Assembly: GCA_028023455.1 (NCBI GenBank)
Contig: JAQFVV010007240.1
Coordinates: forward strand, 60,197-124,196
Length of the DNA: 64,000 bases
Direction of reading: 5' to 3'
Origin: Epiperipatus broadwayi
Taxonomy: Eukaryota > Onychophora > Udeonychophora > Euonychophora > Peripatidae
In this document: in pieces, positions 37,015-50,299 of the stretch
Numbering within the stretch: position 1 is the stretch's first letter
Layout: the number at the start of each line of letters is the position of its first letter
The notes under the pieces: generated by a model
The model's database searches: none
Seen by the model: only the letters and a program-made list of their open reading frames with translations
What the model was told of the DNA's origin: nothing
Made by a program: the position numbers and the translations under genes

Positions 37015-40000
37015 ATAAGAAAGTGGAATCAGTGGAATTAATAGGATTGTAATATTATTCTGTCCCATAAATTATTTTCAATACTTCAAAAAAAGATATA
37101 TTCTGATAGCTATTTGTGAATGGTTTTATTTCTTTTGAAATGTTCATCTTCAAAATATATTTAAGTCTTTTTATTAATCATTTAACTTCTATTTTTAAAA
37201 CAATATATTGAATATTGATCACAAAGTACACATTAAATTCAGACAAACAGAAAATGCCGTATTTTATTTAAATTAGTAATAGGTTCATTATTAATGAATC
37301 ATGGTCAGAAAATCAGTCATATTTTATCTCTTTAGTGAATTCAAGAATAGATTTACTTATATCCATAACATAATCATCAAGAACATTCTATGTTTTAGTA
37401 ACATAACTAGCAAATTTGTGTTTGTCAATTTAAAAAATAATCTTCAGAATATCCTTAACATTTTGAATTCAACATATAAAAACTTTGTCTTAGTAAATTG
37501 TTTCCAAAATCTGAATATTTTGAAGAAAAGATTTCAGCTATTTTTATCTTGGATGGATAACAATTTGAGAAAAGAGTTATTTTACATATTTTGGTAGTTT
37601 TTGAATATGAAAGTCAATTTGTATGCTGAGATGTAGCACAAATTCTAATGTAATTCTGCTTTTAACAAGATAAAAGATAAAGTACTTTTGCAGTAATATA
37701 ACTATTGCTTATACTTTTAGTTTAATATATAATCTGTAACATTCTAAGAATTGTGACAAGATCAAAAGCCCAATCAATATGGTTTTGCTACTATTTTATC
37801 TTATTTTCCTTGAATTATTCACGTGAACCAAAAAAATAATTCAATTCATTTAATAAAACATTTCATGAAACAATTCAATATGTTTTTTTGGCCAAGAATT
37901 AGATCCCATTTACATTTAAAAAGATTATTTCAAAGAGACTCTAAACAAAGACAGTGTTGATTTTTAAATTGAAAAAATATGGCTAAAGAAGATAATATTT
38001 TATTGAAAACTTTCAGGAAAAAGGTTGTCTACAACACAAAACAGAATAATAAATAATGTGTTGCAAAGGGGGAGGGGATACCTAAATTATTCGAACTTTG
38101 TACAAACTCCAAGCAATGATTCATTCAATCATTTATTTACTTGTCAATTTTGTTTCACATTTCAAATTCTTAATAAAATTATAAAATTGAATAAAATGAC
38201 ATTGTGGAATGTTGGGACTAAATAATTATTAGTTCTAAAATTTATAATTTTAAACAAAATTTTAAGGTAAATTTAATAAATAAACTTATATAGATATATA
38301 TTCATACGAATGTTTTCACGGGTTGCAGATATGAAAAACATGTTTTGCGGGTTCATTCGTGTAAGATTTTAATTTTAAAATTTCAATGTTTTGACTTGAT
38401 CACCCAAGCCCTCAAATGAGAAATAAAAACTATATAATTTATAATTTACATATATATACTTTTTATTGGTCAATAAAGTTATCTATATATAAAATTAATT
38501 TATCTTGAAATTGAGAATTATAAAATCACAGATTTTTTTTTGTCTACAATTGATAATAAGTATCATATATATATATATATCTTTTTTTTAAGACTTTAAG
38601 AACATTTTAACTATAATCACGTCATTGTTGAAAAGTAAAAAAAATTATGTAAGATGTATCTAGTTTTAGATTTTAGTTTTCAGATTATATATATATGTTT
38701 AAAAATATAATACATATAGTTAATAATTAGACTACATTAATAGACATAAGCATTAATATTTTAAATTGTTATAATAGAACATCCATTACTATAATTATTT
38801 TTTATTTTGCTTTTTTTTTCAGAAGTTCCATTAGTTATCTAATGTATTTTATTCATATTTAATAAATTTAAATAGTTTCTATATGTATTCACAAATACTG
38901 TTGCATAGTTTACCACATATAAAGTTAATACTATGATATTAATCCAGATTTTAAAAAGTATGTGGTCTACCAAATGCACGTTGTGTTTTGTTAGATAAAA
39001 TATCATGTACTCAATGTAAATAATTATAACCGTTCCTGAATAGTAATAACTATCAATAAATTTATTGATCATTCAAATGTATATTACATTGTCAGTATTG
39101 ATTTTCAATAATTTGGTTGTTTTATACTTTTTCTAATGTTTATTTACACTATAGTTTTATATTATAATAAAAAAATAGTCCTATTAAAAATATGAGTTAA
39201 CTTTTTATTTTTTTTTTATGCTTTCATAGTTAAAAATTGGAAATATTAGATTAGAATGGTGCAAAAAAAACATAATAATATGTTATTATTCTATTTTCTT
39301 TGTAATGCTCAAAGTCAAATCTAGATGTCAACCAGGCAATATTTTTTATGTTTTTTCATAACCATTAAAGTGCAAAGACTATAAGTCAATGAGGTTTGAA
39401 AAAATTCTGATGTTTTTGTACTGAATCTAACTAAAAATTTTAATAAAGCTGTCATTGCAGTGATACATTCTTATATCCAAGATTAGTTGTCTCTCTTTTA
39501 AAATAATCATTAAATGTCTATCTTGTCATAAGTATTTTTCATCTGAATTAAAAACACATCTGATATCTATGTTTTGTTTTATTTTATATAGTTATCAATA
39601 TTAGCAGTCAGTCCTTTTAAAACTGTTAATGTCCATTCTAACTTTAAAAAATAAAAATAAAAAAGATAAATAAGAATGTGAGATGATTATAAAAATCAAG
39701 TAATGAAACTCAAATATATCAGCATCAGCAGAAACAATGTTAACTAAAAAAGAAATATAACCATTTCAGCTACAAGAGAAAAAGATAATGACTAAATAAT
39801 AATAAAAGTAGTAATGATAATAATAATACTTTTATTTTGTCATTGACTTAATACATTTGAAATTGCCAAATCTGCCATGTTTTCCTAAATTTTTTTATGT
39901 TTGTCAAATATCTATGATTTTGATTTTTTGGCAAATATTAATTTCAGCTTTTTCATCTATGTGTTATTTTAACCTACTATTGAATTTATGTGTATTACAA

Positions 40001-40835
40001 ATTATTAAATCATTATGTTTTGTTTTATACTCCTTGTTATATTTTAATAGCTAATTGTTTCTACTTAGTTGAATTTTCATTTCAAATTATTAAATTCAAC
40101 ATATTTATTTGTTTTGATTAATATACAACTGAAATTACATATACTTCAAATTTTTAAAACCACAGTGTATATTTCATTCTCTAAAATACCAGTATTTTTT
40201 GGAAATTAAATATATGTATTTACCATATTCATTTTTGTATTATTTTATCTCATGTATGTATCTAGTAACAAAATCTAATGTTTGTTTGAGTCATACATTC
40301 AAAGTTATCTATCAGTGAATTAGGTAATTAAATGTTATTCAGCATGTTTGTCTAAGTATTATCCTATATCCTAGTTATTTTATATGTGCTATGAATCATT
40401 ATATCCACCAAATTTGTTCAATTTTCTACAATTATACACTGATTATGAACTATTTGGGATTAATTAGTAAACTCATCATATTTTCTCTACATTTTTAAGT
40501 TACATTTTAAAAATTATCTATTTTTGAATTTGAAATCGGACTTATACAATTTATTATAAGTTCATTATATTTTGCTAAATGCTTTACTGAAATTTTATGA
40601 AGTTTAATAAAAGAAAGGAATGAAAGCTACATAAACCATATTTTGACCAATTTATTTATTGCAAATATTCTATATTCATATTTGCCTATTTAATCCATTA
40701 CTTATCAAGCCCATCACTATTTCAAATATTTAAAAGACGGCTTGTTTGTTTAATTAATCTTCACTTTTTCCATTAGATACAAATATCAAATGAATATACC
40801 ATGTGTTAATTACTGCCTTTCCCTTTACTATTCCT
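37015..40835. other. AT-rich region without recognised feature
   Basis: 37.0-37.6 kb may hold the 5' remainder of LINE B. Beyond that I see only short TA runs (for example near 38566-38580) and homopolymers. Confidence 0.35.
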
Positions 40836-40837
40836 CT

Positions 40838-41340
40838 ATAATTAACTATTGGAGAAGCATTTTCTCTTTAATGAGCTGTTTATTAACAAAGTTTGTTTTA
40901 TCATTATTACATCAATATTAATTTTCCAACACAATAACTAAAATTAATTTATCAAAATGAAAAAAATATGGTGATATAAACATATAACATTTTACATTTA
41001 TTTGATTGCATGAAATCTTAAAAGAATTATGTATTTACATACCATTCTCTTGATCTGTGATTCATTTCCAGACAAAAGTAAAAAAAAAAATAATGCTTAA
41101 AATTTTTATTGTCAATAACTGCCCTAAGGGTGATCCAGTTAGTTATCTAACTTTTATCAATAAAAAGTTATTTGGCTATCTTCATCTAAATTCTAGAAGG
41201 TAAATCATGAATATAAAATTATTCAAACTTTCAATATATGTGCCAATCTGCAATGACCTATGTATTAACAAAGTCTGTTTTACCTTAATTACATAGTTTA
41301 ATTTTCCAACATGATAACTGAAATTAATTTATAAAACAAA
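40838..41340. repeat. Pair of ~100-bp direct repeats
   Basis: About 40878-40962 and 41262-41340 share TTAACAAAGT.TGTTTTA, ATTACAT, TTAATTTTCCAACA and ATAACTAAAATTAATTTAT. Spacing about 390 bp. Origin unknown. Confidence 0.65.
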
Positions 41341-41344
41341 AACA

Positions 41345-42235
41345 AATAACTTTATGGCATCCATAAAATAGCAATAAATAAGAGAGATGCATAAAGATAT
41401 AATTATTAAATGTTATTTTTTAAGCATGTGTATTTACGTTTTTAATTTATATAAATATTATTAAAATTATTTAAAACTTTAAAATTTACTCTGTCATATA
41501 ATTCTTTAATTATCATTCCAACGTCGTCGTGTACAGGATATATATCTAATATGCTTTAATAAAATAATCACAATAGATTTACTCTCCATGATACTTATTA
41601 ATTAACAAAATATATTTTTATTAAAAAAGAAAAAAAAAAACATGTACCTAAAAATTTAAAAATTTGAATAAATTAATAAAATTATTTTATAATGATCGCA
41701 GCTTATCCAGCATTCAAGGTCAAGCAAATATAGATTTTATATTCATTAACTCCGAGATAACTTCAATTTATCATTCACTTATTGTATATAATTTTTTTAT
41801 TTCATTAAAATTTTAAAACGGTTATATAAGATTTATTATATTTCAAAATCTATTTAATTATATGGCATTTATAAAAAAAAATTCCAGTTTAATTTTAATT
41901 AAAAATTTTATTTATTATTATTACTAAGTGATACTTTTTATGCTATAGCGAATGAGAAATTTTTTAGATTTAAAAAGAATTTAGTTAAAATTTCCAAGTT
42001 CACTTATATTTTCCATTTTATAATTAAGAAAGTTAAATAATTTATTTTAAAAATATTTGACTTGTATTTTTTGTACTTCTTTTTATAAATGCAACTCTGT
42101 TCCACGAGATTACATACGTGTATATATACAATATTTAAATACATGTATATTGTCTATACTGAACTTAATGTAATTAGAAGGGATTGAAACTCAAACTTTC
42201 AAGCTCCTTACATATACCCATTCCATTTTATAAAA
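41345..42235. other. AT-rich stretch without recognised feature
   Basis: Nothing recognised. Confidence 0.4.
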
Positions 42236-42270
42236 CCATTATACATAACCATATACGTGTAAAAAATATA

Positions 42271-42330
42271 AATGATCTCCAATATATGTATTTCAAGCTT
42301 AACCAGCACTCATCATTTGGTACAGATCAT
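42271..42330 (-). ncRNA. Hammerhead motif, Rep-A copy 7 (first core base changed)
   Basis: Minus strand: CCAA, then ATGATGA where CTGATGA is expected, GTGCTGGTTAAGCTT, GAA, ATACATAT, A, TTGGAGATCATT. The C3 change should abolish cleavage. Stem II keeps the G at its first position. Confidence 0.65.
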
Positions 42331-42426
42331 CAACTTCCATGAATATATATAATCAGTTCTCAGTTTACATTTGCCATATTAATATAAACTGAGCACTGAG
42401 TATATATATATACATACATGGGAGAT

Positions 42427-42487
42427 GATTATCTTGACCAACTGATGAGTGCAGATTCAGTATGAAATATGTATATTGGAGATCATT
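42427..42487 (+). ncRNA. Hammerhead motif, Rep-A copy 8 (core intact)
   Basis: CTGATGA at 42442-42448, stem II GTGC/GTAT with G-U pairs, GAA at 42464-42466, stem III ATATGTAT, cleavage base A42475. Stem I ACCAA with TTGGA (one mismatch) and GATTATC with GATCATT (one mismatch). Catalytic bases are present; helices are worn. Confidence 0.7.
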
Positions 42488-42792
42488 TATCTTTTTCACA
42501 TGTGTGCATGGACATGTGTATCAGTTGTATAAGATGGATTGTATAGATATAAAGAACTTGAAAGACTGACTTTAAATGTGTATAAAAAGAAACAATGTCA
42601 TGTGGCCATCCTTATCAACATATCTAGCTAACCAATTTTAGGTTGCTAATGATTTATTATTTATTCAGATATTCTTTAAAAAAAAATTTGAACACCGAAT
42701 AATTGTTTAATCTATTATTTAATAAGCATCATTACCAGCAGTTATTCATAAATTAATATGGCTATTTTATCCTTTTTAAAGCTAGAAACACA

Positions 42793-43034
<242 letters not shown>

Positions 43035-43039
43035 ATTAC

Positions 43040-43640
43040 AGTCTTATTTTAATTACTTAAACCAATTCCTGAACAATTTTTGCATATAACATTTACAACA
43101 TAATAAACTATTATTCTGTTTATGAAATAATTTAAGATGTATTTAAATAACTTCTACAAAAAACTTTTCTTCTTTCTGGAAGATACCTTAAACTTGAGCA
43201 ATTGTAGTTCTTCAATATATTCCATTTTCATTCCATTTTTATACATATCTTTTCAATAAAAAGTAATTAATATTACACTTCCTGCAGAACAACTTTGATG
43301 TAAATCATACTCAAGTTCACTATAAAATATATTTTTTATAATTTTTTACTGTTCATTCATTTCTCAGATCCAATCCAATGAAAATGTGATTTTATAATAC
43401 TAAATTCTATATCATCACATCTAAAAATTTGCAAAATAGATTGATTTTATTTACTGTTTTTCAGATTTATATTTTTAGAATTTTATGGAATATTCTTTAA
43501 ATTGAATCTTTTTAGTGCCTTCATATTATGATGAAAGGGAATATAAATACCATTTATTTAAATTAATCTATTTTAAACTCATTAAAAATATCAGTACATT
43601 AGAAACTGTACTAATTTTCAATATCTAAATTTTTCTTTCT
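43040..43640. other. AT-rich stretch without recognised feature
   Basis: May include the 3' end of LINE B copy 2; nothing readable. Confidence 0.35.
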
Positions 43641-43649
43641 ATTTCTCTA

Positions 43650-44800
43650 GTTGAAAAATCCTCAGCTTACTATTAAACAATAATGATACAAGAAACCTTT
43701 TTCTTAGGCAATGTTAGAAACATTTTTAAGAACTATTTAAAATACTACCAACATTTTTCAACTGATTGACATTCTCATTGAAAATATTTGAACTGACTGT
43801 CAAGATTGTGCCAATAACCTATCAAACTAAAGATATCTGATAATATTTCTACCATCACTAATTAACAAAGGATTTGATTTTTTGAACATTATTTACTTCT
43901 AAATATTAAGTACAATCTGAAGTTCACCTTTTGAATTATCAAGGATATTACAACTATCAATAAACTGTAAATCCAAAAATTAGAAAATACTTTTGTTCTT
44001 CTATTTAATTAATCCAAATAAAATTTCAGTCAAAAAATCTCTATTACATTTTGATCGCTGATGTATTAAACCATCTTTAAAGAATTCAAAAGATCATTTT
44101 AAAAAGACCATTAATGAATTAAAGTTAATGTACATTTTTGCCAAATGACAATTTTAATTTCAAATAAAATCAGATTTTTCATTTGTATTAATAATATTTT
44201 TTTTATTTCACCATGAAGAAGCTTTATGACATATGAGTAAACTTTGGTGTACTTACGGTTAATTTCAAACAGTTCCACAGATTTGTATTGTTAATTGAGT
44301 CAAATGTTTTCACCTAAAGCAATGTATAAATTATTTTTGTTTCATTGATTTTTCGTACAATTTTCTGACAATCAAATACTATGATTGGTAATTATTGATT
44401 TTTAAGATAAAGGCAATCTATTCAGCAAAACCCTGGCAATGTTTTTGTTGCAATGAATGGCAATAATATTTAAGTATAATTATTGCAATCGTTTTAGTTC
44501 TTTTGATTTTTAAAAGTGGAAGAAAGTTAGCATTCTTAAATTCAAGCAGCACAATTTTATGAGTCCATATATTCCTAAAATAGTGTCAATATTCCTAAAG
44601 TTAATGTATTTTAAAATTTCTTCTAGGTATTTTCTCAGGATCTGCACCCTTTCCATTTTAAGATTACAAAGAACTGTTTTAATATCACTATTCTGGATAT
44701 CTTTGTCTAAAATTAAATGTGTACATAATTTAGATGTATTATTAAATTTAGATCCCAATTCTTATACCACAATTTAAAAGATTATCCAAATATCTCTTTC
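43650..44800 (-). pseudogene. Decayed LINE (family B) reverse transcriptase, copy 2
   Basis: Minus frames: LEFKNANFLPLLKIKR (usual DFKDA.IV.LYKNKGDR), ARVLLNRLP shifted against HCQGFAE, NKNNLYIALGEN (KDLYIAF), STPKFTHMS.SFFMVK (CPPKFI.MVR.FHDGM). LKMERVQIL upstream occurs in the 36-kb copy in altered form. Dense stops and shifts. An 82-residue minus ORF at 44510-44758 and the plus ORF opposite are fragments and shadows, not genes. Confidence 0.7.
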
Positions 44801-44804
44801 ATTT

Positions 44805-46780
44805 GTTTGAAGTATTATTATCAACATATTAGAGAATACAGTTAATGGATTTAATTCTATTACAATATCATTTTTTTAGTTCCATATGTTATTTTCGATG
44901 CATCAAAAATAAAATCGCAAATAAAAATAATAACTTGAAATAATTTGAAACATATGAAAAAATATTACACATAAAAAGTGATATGATTAATATTGTAAAT
45001 ATTAATCTTTAACTGAGATTTCAAATTTCATCTGAGCCAGAGATAATATTTCTCGTAATAAATGTTTAATAATAATTAACATATTCATATCAAAATATCT
45101 TATAGTATAAGAAAAATTAAACGTAGAAATTTATTTCAGTAAAAATGTTTCACGTGATAATTATTGGCTTTAGCATGAAACTTTATTCTATTTTTTAATT
45201 TTTTTTAAAAAAAAACATTGCTGGTTTCCTACAATCTTATTTTTAAAAAAAAGTTTAAAAAATTAAATTAACTTTAATATTAATTCTAGCACATAGCATT
45301 TTGAAACATATAAAAAACTTCAAGCTACTTCCTTAAAAAATATTTTTAAAAAATTTGATTATGTGCAAACTGCTAAAATAAATTCTGATTATTATAATAA
45401 GAAATTAAAATATCAAAACTTAGATCGGTAATCATTTTCTTTACAAAAAGGCAATAATGATCAAATATTTCAAATCAAAACTGAACAGATATTTAATTCA
45501 ATAATCTAAGTCTTTAACATTTTACTAAAATTAAACGCAAGTTTGAAAGCATGGACCGGAAGTGAATGATTTAAAATTGAAATAAAAATACACTACACTT
45601 GACATAAGAAAATTTCAGAGTAGAATAAACATTAATTAGACTTAACACAATTAAAAATAAGGATTAAAACGAATATCAACTAAAAATAAAATATAACTCA
45701 GAAACCGAAAAATTTTGAAACAAAAAAAAACAAATATTAAAAAAAAAAGATTTACAATCCTAAAGATAAAACTATTTAATATCTATTGATATTTATATAT
45801 TACATGAAAGTCACAATTTCATTTGCAAAAAAAGTCAAAACAAGTTAAACAATATGGATATATAGTTGATAAAATAAAGAGTACAATACTTCCTTTATAC
45901 GCTCTGCAATAGCTCAAAATTGCTTCACAAATATAAATTAAATTAATCCTATGTGTATTTTTTTTTACCAACTATCTATAAACAAACATTTTATTTAATA
46001 TATATATTTATATAGTGAAACAAAATAAAATATATGATGCAATAAAGCAAAATACCAAACTAAATAATAGCAAATGTAAAGTCATCATCATTAAGTAAAT
46101 GCCAATAACTATGCCTATAGTTAATAATCATGTGTACATGAACGATCATGTAACATATGCTGTACACAATGCTGTGAGTATTAAAAATCAACAGCTCAGT
46201 CTAGGGACTAATCAAATTATGAGTATATTGTCCATAAATAGAATAGCAATTATATAAATAAAAATTGTAGTGAACTCCTTAGCACCATTCATATAATTCT
46301 TAAATAAGTTATGTAGAATCACATACATTTCCACCAGATTTTGTTATTGACTAGTGTTAGGTATTTGAGTATCAAAGGATCCTGTTAAACATGTTTACAA
46401 GAGTAAAGACATCACTGTTTATATTTAATATAATGATTAACAAATTAATTAATTTATTAATAATAATTATTTAAAAAATAAATATTTAATATAAATATTC
46501 TCCAGTAACACAAATATATTTTTATATCTTATTCTGATTTATTTATAAATTCTACATAAATATATATATTCAAAACAAAACAATAAATAGAGTAATACCA
46601 TTTAAATTATATTTACACGTATGTTATATTTACACGTATGTATAAATGACAAGCAGTCATAAATGCAAGAATTATAATTATGATCACACAAATTCGTTAG
46701 GTAATACAAAATATTTAGTACATATTGCCATTTGTTTTAGCTAAAATGGCTAAGTTGATCGAAAATAGGAGAGTATATAT
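44805..46780. other. AT-rich stretch without recognised feature
   Basis: Nothing recognised; many A runs and a few TA runs. Confidence 0.4.
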
Positions 46781-46784
46781 ATTG

Positions 46785-47990
46785 TAATGGATAAAGAAGT
46801 TTGATATGTAATGTCACTAGAAAGTGCCATTAGATAATATCTCTACATCTCTGTTATATACCAAATTGTTATTTAATAGTTTTAACTAATGAAAACAAAT
46901 TCTAACGAAAAAGTTACACTTACCAGCAAAGTCACACACACAAACCTACTAACCATAGAAAGTTTTTTTTAATAGTTTTGTGATTGGGGAGTTTAGAAAC
47001 CCTTTTATAATACTATATGTAATGGGAAGCTGTAAATTTTATGAAAAAAATTATTCTAACTAATAACAAATTATAAAGAAAAGAGATAAGTTTACTTAGC
47101 AAGAGTTACATCTGGATACATATATAATATTTAGCATATCAATACTTTTATACTTTTACTCAAATTATTAATCAAGGAATAATCAATAATAAAATAAACA
47201 GAATCTATATTTAGCAAACAAAATAATTTATTTTAAAAAAATAACAATGTTGTAACAGTTAATTATTTTCAAATTTACATATTAACATCAATAAATGCAT
47301 ACATGATTGACAATCCAACATATTGACAAACTAAACCTAGCCAGCTTTGATATACATCTTTAGTAATCCAACAACCTATAGATTGACAACTTAGAAGCTG
47401 AAATAGTAGATAAAATGCACCTTAATGATAAGATAAACTCAATACTATAATAATTTTTAATGTAATGGTATTAAAAGACCAACTATACTTAAGACCACAT
47501 ACATATAATATTTAAATAATATCAATACTAATTCATCATTTTTGCCTTACTCATTAATATAATCTGATATCACCCATGTTCTTATAATAACATTTGTTAC
47601 AAAATTAAAATATTATAAAAATTAAGTCCTAGGAAATTTATGACTGGTATTAATAATATCCAATTATACACATTCCATCACATAACATTCAAACGGTCAA
47701 TACATACAGCAATGGTCCATTATCATAAACAAAAAAATACTCATTAGCAATTAAACATCATTATAAACTTAAAATTATATGTAATTATTATTAAATAACA
47801 AATATTATGTATTGTAAAATGTGCACCAAAATATGGTGTCTGTATACTTCATAAATAATAATAAACTATTGTTTTTCAACAACTATACTATATTTTGATT
47901 ATTTTAATAGCATATTTGAAAAGATTAATTTAAAGACATATATTGTCACAAATTACAAATTTATGCAATGTTTAAAACTCATATAGACCT
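46785..47990 (-). repeat. LTR-like repeat of element 2, 3' copy
   Basis: Direct repeat partner of 50300-51772. Ends are not sharply defined and no TG...CA could be fixed. Confidence 0.55.
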
Positions 47991-48049
47991 TAACAGTGAA
48001 GCCCAAATGTTTATTTTCTGAAATGAGAATGATGCATCACATTTCCCAT

Positions 48050-49789
48050 TCATATCACCAACTCCTCTAGGTTGAATATTTATGTGACCAGCATGAGAGC
48101 AATTTATTTGTGATACTCTCTACTCTACCTCTTGGTCTTTTATATTTACTGAAATGTTAAACAATTTTTATTTGAAGTCTTATTAGATCTTCCCCCACTC
48201 TTATTTATAATTTCTTTCTATCCATTATTGAAATCTGCAGTTGTAAGTATTTTAGTCATCTCCTCAATATTACTTTTGCTATTTCCTAACATGATTTGCT
48301 GTAAGTTTCAGCAATTCTAATGATTTATCCTTCTGACAAAGTAACTGCAGTAAGAATGTAACATTGAGACTTGCTTGTACATAAACTGAGTATAGGTTTC
48401 CCCAAGAATAAGAGGATATTTTTTCTGAGAAATCCAATGCATAATACCATCTTGTCTTTCTTTACTTCAAAACATTTTTAAAATTGCATTATAATAATCT
48501 TGAAACATGCATGGTTTATCACTTAGAGTTGCCATCACTCTTTATTTATAGCATGTAGATAATTAGAATCAACCGTTATTTGTTCTCTGAGTTTGCATTG
48601 ATGAAATTTAAAAAATTCTTCTAAACATCCCAAAGACTTTCACCAACATTGCTTTTAAAAAATCTTACTTAGATGCTTTTGGCAACTAGTTGACTAGTTG
48701 CTCACTAAAAGTTATACTCATTGGTTCTAACCTAATAGCATTCATATTCTTATTATTGGTAAAAAGTCAGTAACCTTGGTTCTGTCTTTTCTGAAATAGC
48801 CAAATTTATTATTTATCTCTTGTTTTGTATTATTTTGAAGTTATACTGCTTTTTCCAAATTCACTACATTGATTGTCTTAGCAATATTCTTGATTTGAGA
48901 TTCCAAATGATGAAGTGATTATTTTTAACTATACTTATTTTATCTTCCATTTTTCCAAAACAGTATTCTTTTTTTTTTTTTCAAAATGTATTAGTACTAC
49001 TTTCATTTCTTTTATTTTGCCAATCCTTTCTTCTGTTTTCTGAACTTTAACATTAAATTTCTATCCTAGTTTCTTTTAATTGTTCTTTCAGTTCAAATTA
49101 ATTTTTTTCTATTTATTTTTTACTTCCAGTCTTTGGTGTTAGATGTATTTCTCTTGCTTCTTGCTTCAGGCTTTGTATCACTATTCTTTGTTTTTAGTAT
49201 ATTTTCTTTTTCAGGTTTTAATCATTTTCTGAATTTGCTGCCCATTGTGTCACAATTTTTTATTCATTGGATCTATTTGCTAATCCATTTTATGTTGCAA
49301 GTTTTCATTTATTTGATCCATTATTTGATCAAGTGTCTGCTGATTTTTATTCATTTTATGTTGCAAGGTTTTATTCATTTGATACAGTCTCTCTTGATTT
49401 TTTTTTTTTGCATATTTTCATTTATTTGATGCATTCTATGATTATTCTGTTGCATATTTTCATTCATTTGATCCATTTTCTGATCCATTGCTGCAACATT
49501 TGAATGAATATTGCTATATTCAATGACCATAATCTTCTTTCATCTCAGCTATTTTTATATGCTTATTTTCCATGATTACAATCTAGATTCCTTAAAGGAT
49601 ATAACATAGTTTCTGATTCAATTAAGAAAACTTGTGGTATGAGCTAAAATTATCAATCTCATTTTCCTGACCAGTTTCTTTCTCATTATCTCCATCTATA
49701 TTTTGCACTATTAATCTAATGAAACTTAAAAATGTTATCAGTTTCTCCCAAGAATCAAGACAAAACCCAAATGGAGTCTCTTCATCCAT
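48050..49789 (-). pseudogene. gag-like coiled-coil protein remnant of element 2
   Basis: Minus strand begins MDEETPFGFCLDSWEKL at 49789. Near 49500-49270 are repeated MDQKMDQMNENMQQ, MHQINENMQ and MNKNQQTLDQIMDQINENLQ motifs, a heptad-like coiled coil. Near 48800 is NNKFGYFRKDRTKVTDF. Near 48110-48040 is NCSHAGHINIQPRGV, which could be a decayed zinc knuckle (C....H kept, two cysteines lost). Stops and frameshifts throughout. The arrangement fits a retrotransposon Gag. Plus-strand ORFs at 49133-49503 are shadows of the coiled-coil repeats. Confidence 0.5.
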
Positions 49790-50299
49790 TTATCTATAAA
49801 TTAAACATTACATATTCTATTTTCATCAAAACAATCAATTAAAACTACATTGTTACTTAATTGATAATACATTTTAAAATTTTTATATTCACACAAACTA
49901 TGTTTTGTAATATATAAAACAAATATGTGACTTCACAAAAATTGAATCTTATATCCTTTAAAATTTAAAAATTAAATCGTTAAACTTTATTAACTATTTC
50001 AAGGTTTTTATTTTATTTTAAACCAATAAATTCTACCTAATTAAAACTAAAAGATATAATTTATTATAATGAACGGGTAAATTTTATCAGGTCTCAAACA
50101 CTGAATAAGTTAGTCTTAAAAACAATTTCTATATTTTTCAATATCTCAGATTGCTTTATATTATATCAAACTTTATCCATTGATGCCAAATCTTTAAAAA
50201 AAATCTTAAACCAAAATATTACCTTTATTTATCAGGGTATAAGTTTCTCATGGCCCAAATATTTAAAAACTATAACAAATTAGAAAAAAATACTCTCCT

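Larger units (their letters stand above)
42240..42560. mobile_element. Two Rep-A fragments as an inverted pair
   Basis: A minus-oriented fragment (about 42240-42355) faces a plus-oriented one (about 42360-42560) around GAGAACTGA/CAGTT...AAACTGAGCACTGAG. Each has a hammerhead motif. The rest of the unit is missing. Confidence 0.7.

Noticed and set aside
37301-37597. 98-residue plus-strand frame
   Set aside because: No family resemblance, and it lies opposite the likely 5' part of a minus-strand LINE.
49133-49503. Plus-strand hydrophobic frames
   Set aside because: Complement of the Asn/Gln/Met-rich coiled coil of the gag-like frame.
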